This document shows, one piece after another, positions 36,837 to 48,800 of a stretch of DNA of 64,000 nt. This stretch comes from Trileptium ribeirensis (Eukaryota > Nematoda > Enoplea > Enoplida > Thoracostomopsidae), in contig JASANE010029096.1 of assembly GCA_030248225.1 (NCBI GenBank), forward strand, positions 1-64,000, in the 5' to 3' direction. The notes under the pieces are model-generated. The model worked only from the letters and a program-made list of their open reading frames with translations, was not told the DNA's origin and searched no databases. The number at the start of each line of letters is the position of its first letter. The stretch's first letter is position 1. Both the position numbers and the translations under genes were made by a program.

Positions 36837-39800
36837 GGAATAACCGGAACCGAAATTTACCGGAACCGGAACCAGTAACCGGAACCGTCCATTTAAACCG
36901 GATCCGGAACCGGAACCGGAACCAGGTCTTCGAAATTTATATATAGTAAAACAGATGATGGAAGAAATGAAGGTATAGTGGATTTAAAATGCATTAAAAA
37001 TAACTTTTACATTAAACTTAATGTATTGCGATGGTAGTATTGCCTTTCTGAAGCTTTAAAGAGACTGAGGAAGCTAATAATGTTTATTTATCGATCACAT
37101 ATGTCGGTTTTTGGACATTCAGAGCAAAAATGCCTTCCACTATACACCACTGCGTATACTGCGTCAAATCGAATGTGCTTACAAAGCTTGGAGCGTAGAA
37201 TACACACTTTCGATCTGTCTCCAGTCGCCTCCCTTTACTACACATACGTCTGTTGCATGTTCTTCTGTAGGCAAACTTAAAATTATTGGTTTATATGATT
37301 CTAAGATAGAATAATAGATAGAAGGTAATTTTTCTGATCAGTGTTCAGAGACACTGTTTAGGCTAGCGTTGGACAAACAGTGCCCGTCAGTTAGATGATA
37401 ATGATGATAACTTTCTAATCAGAATGCTATAGATGAGACACACTGTGATGCTGCTCGCACAGTTTCAATAAATACAGTTCATTGCCAAGGAAGCAGTTTC
37501 TGCTTGCGTTGCAGATAACGTTACTTCAGTTTCACCTGATTTACAAACTTTAAGCGCACCGGCTGGTGCTTACGCATTATGTTAGCCAAGCATAGGCTAA
37601 GTACTTCTGCGTAAGCCACACTCTGTTACCGAGTTGGACCGGTTTAATTCAAATGTATCCCACAGACTTCTGGATGTGTAAAATAGCTGCTACAAGCATC
37701 GACCTGGCTTTGATTTAACAAACTCCTGCAGGTAATTATGAAAAATTCCTGCTAAAATTATGTGCCCTACTTACGTTTCACACGGCAAATTGGTTAGTTA
37801 ATCTTTTCTTTGGCTCGGTTGTATTGGAGTTTGATCATTGTATAATATATATTACATATGTTTGGATCACAGATGAAACAAAAATGTGAAAAATTTCAAA
37901 CAAAATTTTTAAACCGGAATTCCGGTTCCGGTATGGTTTTTGCCCTTTGCCGGAACCGCAACCGGAACACGATTTTCGCCGGAACCGGAACCGGAATTCC
38001 GGTTACTCCCTGATATATATATATATATATATATTCCTGTGTCGAATATTCGTGGAGTTGTTTAAGTAATTGTATTTTATTTCCTTACGTAAATACTTAA
38101 TTACCCATAGATACGTGGGTCCGTGTTGGATCTCCACGAAACCGGTCTCGTCAGAAAGACCGAAAAATTTCCTACCAAAAAATGTTGAGTACTAAATCTT
38201 CGAATTATCAACGGTTCCGGAGTTGTTCAGGAAATTTGTTCATTTGCTGTTCGCTACAAGGCCAACAGCCAAACTTTTTGTGGTCCTCATTCGTGAGGAC
38301 GGTCGTGACGGGTATCCGTCACGGCCAGTCTTTCCTATGACTAATCGAAATAAACTTTGCGGTCCTAGCACGCAAGGTAGGGCTATTCCTACGTATCTAG
38401 CCGGTTCGGCGGGGAGTCGTACCGTCCAAGTTTCCACAAGTAGAGTATGGCAAGGGCTCGCCACACTCGCATTTTCCACCTGAAAAGTAACAATCTACAT
38501 GCGTAGAAATAGCTAAATTTTTCTCAAAAATCATGCTAAACAAGATAAATTATCCTCGAACCTCGATGCCTACAAAGTTATGCACTACAAGGGTTCAACA
38601 ACGCGTAATAATTATCATACAAATGGCATGAATTTACAATGCAAATTGGCGCTTTTATGGCCAAGAAAACGGTACAAATATCGTGCAACAACTATACGTT
38701 CATGATCAATGGTACAATATATCATGGTAATCGAAAAATCGTACAAAATCATAACAAAATACAGGCGGTTTTACAGCCTTTACCAACACAAACACATGGT
38801 ATGAATATAAGTATCATAAAACGGTATAAAATCATGATTAAATATAAGTGCTTTTATGGCATTTAACAACGCAAAAGTATGGTATGAATATGGTACACAC
38901 AAATGTATAATAGGGTAATAATTATACAACTCAAGCGAATAATACGTGCCTTTATGGCCATCAAAAACATGGTACAACAAAACCTATATATAGATATATA
39001 CGCGATTTAAGTATGTTAAAGTAGCCTTTATGGTTCACAACAATCAATAGATAGATAGATAGATAAGAGTTTAGATGGGGTATAAAAGAAACCTGAGTAG
39101 GCCAAAAAGGCCCTTTTCAGCACCCCAAGTCCTAGTAAAGTTCTATTCCATAATACACTTCGCAAACCCAACAATTCTAGATAAACTCAATTTATGTCCA
39201 TCCTCTTGATCCAAAGTCTCAGTGCCGAAGAATGTCTTTCGTAAATCCCTCAAGGCTAAGCAGTTCATTGTCAAATGTTGAGCAGTCTCCGGCTCAGTTC
39301 CGCAGAATGTGCACAAGTTGTTATCCAGTAAACCTATTCTGCATAAGTGGGAATTGAAAGTCCCATGTCCTGTCAAAAATTGTATGGCTATTCTCATACG
39401 GTCTTTATTCAGTTTCCAAAGGAATTTTGATCTAAATTGATTAGGGTTATCAAAGAAAACTCTAGTCTGTCTACAATCAGTACAATTAGTCCATCTCCTA
39501 CTGTTCTATAAATGACCATTCCTCCAGCCACGTTTTAATTACAGTAACGCTAATAGGTACATGAGGTTCCTGTCCTAGAGTCTTATAATTAGACCCGTGT
39601 CTAGCTAATTCGTCAGCTATTTCATTACCTAATACTCCGGAATGCCCTTTTACCCAGCCCAGAGTCACCGTATTGTTTCGACCTAGTCTGTTAAGCCACT
39701 TCACACACCCAAGGGTGCATAGTGATTTAACCTGCCTTTTCCCGAGAGCCAACACCGCAGCTTTACTATCACTAAAAATCCCTATCTTTTTATTCTTAAG

Positions 39801-42800
39801 TCTAAAACCATGTGTTATCATGGCACATCTTTCGATGGCCAGCACCTCTGCCTGAAAGACAGTAGTCAAGCTACCCAGGGGGAATGATTCCCTTACTTTA
39901 CCCGGTATATATATACCTGCACCACATGGCCTGAGACCATTCTCAGTGACCGAACCATCCGTAAAACATAGCAAGTCAAAGTCATCTTGCCTAACATCAG
40001 CCCAGTCATTACAACTCCAATTCTGTTTATGTCTTATAGAGCTAATAATATCACATGGTAGGTTCAATAAACCTCCAACATTCTTAGTCAACATATGCAT
40101 ATGAGCAGATGAGCCCAATGCATGATTCCTTTGCCAAAGGCCTAGGTTCTTAAGCCTTATATATTCTTTAACCGCACTTTCTTTAATTAAGATATCAATA
40201 GGCGGTATACATAAAATTGTCTCAATGCCGCGCACCGGAGTAGATCTAAAAGCTCCAGTTATCATACGACAAGTCATGGCTTGAACCTTTTCTAACATTT
40301 TTCGATAAGTAACCAGTTCAATCCTATGCCACCAACAAATTACCCCATAAAGGAGTGTTGGGAGAACAACTGTTCTATAAAGGAAGTATATAACTTGAGG
40401 ACGAAGACCCCAGTTACTTCCAATGAACCTCTTAAGAGCAAAGAGAATTCTAAAGGACTTAAGCCGTGCTTCTTCAATATGAGTCTTCCAAGTTAGACGA
40501 TGGTCTAACCATAGGCCAAGATATTTAACCTTATCACCGAACGGAATAACTGCGCCTCCAATGCGAATATCCGTTAGGCCGTCCAACCTTCTTTTCCTTG
40601 TAAAAATTACACCCTTACACTTCTCTGCATTAACAGAAAGGCCTCTAGGACAGCACCACGCATGAAGCTCATCCAGAGACCGCTGAAGTCTGTTGCAAGT
40701 ACTACTTAGACATTTTGAAGATGTCAGAAGGACTAGATCATCAGAATATCCTACGCACAACACCCTGTTAACATTAAGTCTGTTAATAATATCATTTACC
40801 ACTAGACACCAGAGCACGGGGGAAAGAACACCTCCTTGCGGAAATCCCCTGTTCGCTCTGACCGCCAGTCTGGCTTGTCCCTTTCAGCTACAATAACTCT
40901 CATCCTCAATAATTTATGAATCCAGGTTTTGATGAAATTTGGAATACCAAATTCATTCATACTTTTTAGAATGAACTCAAATTTTGTGCAGTCAAAAGCT
41001 CCAGTAATGTCTAGGAACACCGCAAGAATAAATTTGCCAGAAACCATTTCCTGTTCGATCCATGCCGTAGTATTCTGAAGGGCAGATATGGTACTCCTTC
41101 CTTCACGATAGGCATGTTGATTATCATGTAATTTGGACTTACTCAAGATGTCATGTATTATATAGTCTGACACCAATCTCTCAAGAGTCTTCAAAACAAA
41201 GGATGACAAATTAATGGGTCTAAATGCCTTAGGCTCAGTATAGTCATCTTTACCCGGCTTTGGGATAAAGATGATTTTGGTCTGTCTCCAAAGAACTGGA
41301 ATATAGTTGAATCTAAGGCTGGCCTTGAAAATCCTTTCCAACGCCAAAAGTATTGCTAAGCCTCCTGATTTAAGGAAGACTGGATAAATACCATCAGGTC
41401 CAGGAGATTTGAAATCTCCATGACGTCCTAAAGCCCACTTAATCAACACATGGTATGAATATAAGTATCATAAAACGGTATAAAATCATGATAAAATACA
41501 GGTGCTTTTATGGCATTTAACAACGCAAAAGTATGGTATGAATATGGTACACACAAATGTATAATAGGGTAATAATTATACAACTCAAGCGAATAATACG
41601 TGCCTTTATGGCCATCAAAAACATGGTACAACAAAACCTATATATAGATATATACGAGATTTAAGTATGTTAAAGTAGCCTTTATGGTTCACAACAATCA
41701 ATAACTATATGTCTACATATATACGGTAACAGGATTTCGATGATTCTTCATCCCTGAAATGTTAATAACGATACCCATTTTGATCACGAAAAACTGTCGG
41801 CGGTGCGGGCCGAAATATGACAAAAATCTCTAATTCGTAGCGAGGTTAATGGACGTAACGATCCATGATTTTTGCTATATATATAAGGTTTATAAATAGG
41901 GTGACGACAGCTTCTTGCTGTCGGTTCGTATATACGGGGGAAATTTGGCTTATGTATTCGCTTGCGCACAGAGGGGTTACAGATTGGTTCCAATCCCATT
42001 TACGTACGTATTTCGATGTTACAGTGGGTTCCGTACAAACTTGGGTCATTCCCGTTGGGTACTCTACGTATACGTTGGGGGACATTCGCAACTAAATTCA
42101 AAAATGTTGACCATTACGCTATGGCCAGGATTATTAGGGAATTGGCCAAAATGTTGGCCATTACCCTGTGGACAGGATTTTTGTTATTCGACAAAATGTT
42201 GGCCATTACACTGTGGACAGGATTTTTGGTATACGACAAAATGTTGGCCATTACACTGTGGCCAGGATTATTGAGATCTTCAACTAAATGTTGGCCATTG
42301 GACTGTGGCCAGGAATATTGGGGTATTTGTAAATGTTAGCCATTAGGCTGTGGCAAAGATTATTGGACTGTCTATGAAATGTTGGCCATTACACTGTGGC
42401 CAGGATTATTGGAGTATTTGTAAATGTTGGCCATTAGAGTGTGGCCAGGATTAAGGGTTTTCGATAAAATGTTGCCATTAGGCTATGGTCAGGATTAATC
42501 CACCTCGTAACGATCCAGTATGGATCTGTTACATATACTTCCAATACACTTTAAGTTAGTGCTATATAGCTTCAAATACATAAGGGTTTTTAGCTCCAAT
42601 CAATTATTCTCTTGATGACTAGAATAATATACACAATGACCTAAATGTTGCATTCACGTCTAAACTATAAGCCATCCGCTGTTATCATTTGGATTTATGG
42701 ATGCCATTTGTAGAAATAACCGAATGGTACATTTTTGTAGTAGCAACTGATAACTGATATCTCACAGATAGATCAAATAGAGATTAATTTAGAATGCAAA

Positions 42801-45800
42801 AATTGTTTAAAATTTTCGATTAGAAAACATCAAATCATTAATTATACGTTTAAAAATTCCCAGGATGTCAACTACTGTTACTTCAAAACTGAGCAAGCTA
42901 AACGGCATTAATACCGAGCACCTAGTGGTTGTGTGCAAACATAAAAAAGCCGTTACTTCGCCACCGAACCTAGAGTGCCTTCAATATAGAAGTGAGAATT
43001 TTGGTCCGCAGCCCGGCTGGTCCAGCCCAGTTACGAACAGGCCGGGTAGAAGTGTTGCAGATCCGGGCCGTACCAGCCTTGATTTCCAACAGGCCAGACA
43101 AGTCTGGAAAAATCCGTTCTTTCTTACTTCAATCAAAAACCATAAGTTTAGGATACGGTTCGATAATGTTTGGTTCGTTTTAAGAATTTCTTATCGCGTC
43201 ATTTCATATATAATATATATGAAATGACGCGATAAGAAATTCTTATTCATATTAGAAATTCATATTATGCGTTTTAATCATTATATCACCTGTATCCTTT
43301 ATATTTAGCTTGCCTTCATCCGATTTCAAACGCATCGGGCCAAAATTTCGCTGATCCGGGCCGGACCGACCTAGCTTTCTAACGGGCTAGGCGGAAATTC
43401 TGTTCCGCCGAGCCGTGTCGAGCACGATCTCCAACGCGCCGGACCTAGCCGAATAATTTCGGCCCGTTCTCACATCTATTTCAACAACAGCCGCCGTATT
43501 TACGCGAAAACAAATCGTCGTTTGTCATTTATGGACCGTCAGCATCCATTAACAGTCGCCAAATACAGTTGTTCTAAGCTATAAAAAATTTTTGGAGAAC
43601 GACTATGTCAATAAAATTTATTTCTGAGGTGTCTCCTAAAAACTTGCTTTTGTATTATATGAACGTGACTTTACTTTTATCAGCATTGTACAGTCATTAG
43701 TCATTATTTTTCACAGTAGTTGTACATAGTTTCACAGTTTACACATGTTATGAACAATTAAATTGGACATGTAATTTACCTCTTCGGCGGTTGGTATCAG
43801 TCGGGATAAAATTTCGACGTTTTCTAAACTGAGTCTTCCAAGGTCCAAGCTGAAAAACGTATGCTACAATAGGACTAGTTTGTCCTAGAAAAAAAATCAG
43901 TACGACTTTTTTGCAAGTTTTTATTATGCTGCGCATAGTAAGATTAAGTATGACTGAACAGGTTCGACAGAAGCACATGCCTTTTGCAAAATGTAAGCAA
44001 ATGTCAGCAAACTGAATAAAAGCAGAGGAAAAAGAAACCATGAAAACGCATACGTCGGAAGTCTCTGGACGGCTTGAAATTAAGCAGAAAGAACTGAGAA
44101 AGAACAAATACGATGAAAGTGGCTATATATCGAATGAAAAACGTTGAAAGCGCTCGGTGATTTTGGGAAAATATTGCTCCACGTTTCGAATATCTCGCGG
44201 GAGACAGGCAAGATTCACAAGGTTTGAAAGCGCTTGGTGATTTTGAGAAGATATTGCTCCACGTTTCGAATCTCTAGCGGGAGACAGACAGCATTCACAA
44301 GGTCTGGAACGGACGATTATAATTCTAATTCAAAATAACAGGATACCAGCCAAAAACCCTGGCTCACGTAATCTCCGACAAGTTGCGTTCAAAAATGTCT
44401 CGAAAGCCTGATAATAATATGGTTAAACTATTTATTGAAAAAGAATCAATTAATCAACGAGTACCAAACAGATTCTAGTCGTTCTCAGTCTAGCACTTTG
44501 TGTATTTCTCCCGGACATTCGATAAAGTTTGGTGTGGCATGCAAGACTAGAAGAAAAGATGCTGTCAATGAAAACACCACCAGAATATTAAAAGTTTCTT
44601 AGCTGATCGAATTTTTCAATTGAAATTTGTAGTTGCCACCAACGGATACCGTCATTTTAATGATTACAATTTTTCCACTTTTTCATCAATGACATCATTA
44701 TATATAGTCTGCCTGAAGACGAACACATCGCTCTTCGACGATGATCTGAGGATTTGGCCACAACAAAACAGTAATTTACAGAACAACATGTAAGCCGCAA
44801 CGGACACCATCGCAAATTGGTCTTTTACGAACAAAATGACAAAGCAGTTCTCGTTTACAACTCACAACCAACTAGCTGATATACACCTTGAATATACGTT
44901 TGCAAGGAAGTCAGCTCATTCAGTTTTCTTGACCTGACGTTTGACGCACACCTGAGCTTCAGCCATCCTGTTGAAATGGTTGGAAAGAAAATAAAAACAA
45001 GAACGATACTACTTCGCTCCGTAGCTGACAAGTCGCGGGGGAAGAACCGGCAAGACATGCGTCAATCGGAAGACCGTTGTATGTGTCAATTATGATTTGT
45101 GGCACAATACAACGTCAAATCCTGTTGTGAAAGCTCGATAAGAAACAGAAGTGAAGCAAAATGAAGCTGCGAGAGTAATAACAGGTGCGACCTGCAACAC
45201 TGCATTCGGCAGTCTTTTGGTAGAAGCGAACTTGCAACCACTCAAAAACAAAGTCGATGAGCTGTGCTGTGTAGTAACCGAAAGAACGGTAAGAATACCT
45301 TTCGGAAAAATCGAAAGATCAGAATAATCAAGCTTAAAACGGCGACCCTAATCTCGAAAAGATCTTTTTGGTGTTGACAGATAATAGGAGGTCCAGACAC
45401 AACGAGAGCATACAGTACTCGCTAGAAATTACTGCTGCTCTCTCGATGTTCGCTCGTTCGAAAGGCGACAGTCTTTCTTAGGCGTGAAGTAGCTGAAAAA
45501 ATGGTGAGCCACCCCGTGCTCCCCCAACCGAAGGAAAGCCAAAAGTCAATTGGCCGCAGGATTGCAATTAAATGGACTACATTCCTGGAAGCAAAACTAA
45601 CAGAGAAATAGATATAGGGCAAAGTGATTCTGCTCTCTGCAAGTACATATACTGTATGTATATACGTAATAAGATCTGTGATGCCTAATAATGGCGTATA
45701 CGCAAATGAGAAATTTACTATGTTATGCAGCGTTGTAGCCTTGAACCATCTCCATTTTACGACAGTATAGGCCTACTATGTTAGCAAGCTTTCTATCTGA

Positions 45801-48800
45801 CAACTAAATACAAAAGTTATCTCATAATTTATTATAATTACCAGCTAGATCCCGATATTTCTGTTGTGTATTTTAATGTGTGCTATAAAACATATCAATA
45901 AAAAGTGCTTCGAACTAAAAATACTTCGAAACGCGCTTTTATGAAGCGAATCACTTATTTTAGTGCCCATGTGTTATATATGCCCATTTATCTTTCACTA
46001 CTATCTATGAGTAAAGATCGACAAACATTGTGCAGACTTTGCAGTAAGTTATTTTATGCTCGTCTTTATGATAAATTTAAACGCAAGAATACAAACAGGA
46101 TGTAAATAACTGCTATTAATTGCAATAATTAATTGGTGACTGTTGCAATTAAAGTGATTGGTCAATAAGTAGTTGATTGATAATCCGGCAATGAATTTTT
46201 ACAGCCCCTGCTAGGGATTTCTCGAGGCCAAGTTTTTTAATTTTAGGTGTGTCAGTATATAAAATTTATTTCGTTCGTTTTGAACAGCACATTTTCACGA
46301 TATACACTATACGGAGTTGCATTATACAATATACATGCAGTACACTATACATACACTATGCAATAATGCAAGTCCGGTGAAAAAATATACGTAACTATAT
46401 AACAAACAGTTGAAGCAGCCCGTATCACATAGCAATACCGTGCGCAATTAGGTACACAAAATATCCAATTACTTGCATAAAATTATAGTTTGAACGATTG
46501 TGGTGATACCTTCCGTTTTGGTCTCAAGAGCCCATTTTAAACAGAAGACCCAGGCGTAGAACACCGGGGTTATTTTAGGCCCTCCCAGATAGGGGTCAGT
46601 AAACGGAAAAATTTACTGACCCCTAAGGGGTCAGTAGCAGGGGTCGTTTCGGAAACTAGGAGTCATGACCCCTTAAGGGGTCAGTAATTTTATAAAAATT
46701 AATACATTTTTTGTTTCAGGTGTCCCAACATGCCTCTGTGGCGCTGGTTTTTTAGTTTTTGGCCATAATATATAGTATACATGCATATTTTAGGATTGGT
46801 GACCAAATAATTGATCTGCGTGTATATGAGTTAGAAATTTTCTAGTGACCCCTTAAGGGGTCAATATTTTGAAAAAACGTAAATTCTAAGGGGTCGTTTT
46901 TGCGAAAAAGTAGGGGTCGGTGTCTGGGGGGGGGAGCTCGCCGGGAGGGGGGAGCCGATCCTTGGGGTCGCCCCCTTCCCCCTCTAAAATACCCTAGGAA
47001 CAGAGATAATCTCCTTAACAACATAAAATTAGCAGACACGTACTTAAAGCTTTAATTGAAGTGCAAAATAAGCACAACATCACCACATTGTCTTCATAGA
47101 TTATGCAGGTTGTATATGGCCGCTTTCCAGTATTTCGGGTTACGTAGAACCCATATTGTTACCTAATTCTGCAACATAAGTAACCACCCCAATATCGCGC
47201 TATTACATAGCTACCTAGAGCTTCTTTCACCCTACAAATGAGCACAAGATTTTTTAGTTTCAGTGGTTATGGAGATATAATAATGGTGGTATTCGTATAA
47301 TTCGGGTCTCATAATTAGACCTTTTAAACACCCTTTAGATCCTAATATTAGATCCAAGGTTAGCCTTGTGCAATGTAAAAATTTCTAGAGCCTTAATTTG
47401 ATCTACAAAATCAGATTTAATCTGAATCAGATTTAATTGAAATAATCACCCTATTAATGGCTAAAATACTGCTATTATTTAAACTAAAATAACAGCAATG
47501 CTTTAATCAAAATCTTTAACTATAATAAAACACTGATTAACATTTTGAAGCACTGCCTGTTGAATGACAAGGGCGTTTGTATACAAACAATACAAATATA
47601 CAACAGAAACAACAACATATATAAAGGCACTATAATACGATTAAAAAAATAATAATGACTACAGGATAAGCAGTCAGCGGAGTTCATCCGCCTTGTTCGG
47701 TTCGACGTTTCTTGCAAAAATTGATGTTTTGTTCCCCATGTGTTCGAATTTATTGTTCGAGATCTATTCGAAATTTTTAGCGCACTACTTAAAATTTGTT
47801 AGAGAGGTAATGGAGGTTTGTTCGATACTCGGCCGCAAAATGTAAAAAATATTATTCATCTATACAAGACGTTCGTTTCTACGAAACGTGACAGTCATTT
47901 CTGGCGAGCACTTTGAAATAATTTTATAATTAGCTTACTCTTCACTCGTTGCTCGCTCGGTCGTAATGCGACAGTCATGAATTAACTACAACCGCTTGAT
48001 ACGAATAGTAATTTCCGGGCGCAAAAAAGCTCGAAACATATTTTTTGCTTTTAATATTGCTTTGTAAGAGGCAAGCGTATCCAAATAATTATGAATTCGG
48101 CAATACGATGTCATGCGCAAATGAGCACCATTTTATCACATCTATAATTTTTCTTAGCAATATGTTGCACTTAGTTTGATCAGCCGCCCTATGCTTTATT
48201 TTAACAAGGATTTAATAAGAGAATACGAAAACCACAGAATGTCAAAATAAAAGTGAATAAAACGCACCTGTTTATTGCTACAGCAACTTCAGCTGGTTGC
48301 ATATTCAACTTGCGCCTTGTGATAGCTATAAATAATAATAACAATAAGAGAAAATATAGCATGTCATGTTTCATGACTTCTTAAATATTCCCGAAGACAT
48401 AACGCTCTCGACAAAAGGATTTCGAAATAAACAAGTTTCCAAATCAAACAAAGTGCACCATTTCAGTGCTTCGTGTTCGGTAGGATTTTACACCTATGTT
48501 TCATGTGCAAATCGTGAAGTCGAGGTAAGTCAAAACGTAAGAGGTATTTACGCATCTAAAACGAGGGGTCAGAGACCGAAGGTCAGGTCTGTCCCCTAAC
48601 AAGTGGGGATGCCGGAACTAGCAGTGAAGACCGTGATTTTCGAATAATATTGATTATTTTGCAAAAATTGAATGTAATGCAAAAATGTAATAGACACTAA
48701 GTCTTATCTTATAGCGATACATGTACTTTGGCAAAATTTGTGGTCCCCAGTGCCTACAGCATTTTCACCATCTCGTCGAGGCAAAAATTAGAACAATAAT

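Larger units (their letters stand above)
30485..43779 (-). other. Formin 13.3-kb intron
   Basis: It contains an inverted-repeat element, about 5 kb of plain sequence, a hAT element in a TA microsatellite, a LINE with 259-bp direct repeats, a minisatellite and a hairpin-bearing mini-element. Each is listed separately. No additional formin exon is needed to keep phase across it. Confidence 0.7.

Noticed and set aside
37080..37314. Open frames inside hAT copy 2 as a possible transposase
   Set aside because: Under 70 codons with no BED finger or hAT dimerisation motif; treated as non-coding interior of the element.
38223..38483. Open frames on both strands of about 80 codons
   Set aside because: They arise from a hairpin-rich segment whose palindromes keep both strands open; no domain is visible.
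41915..42339. Plus-strand frames of about 120 codons with repeated [14 protein letters not shown] units
   Set aside because: They simply translate the 46-bp minisatellite and have no independent coding evidence.
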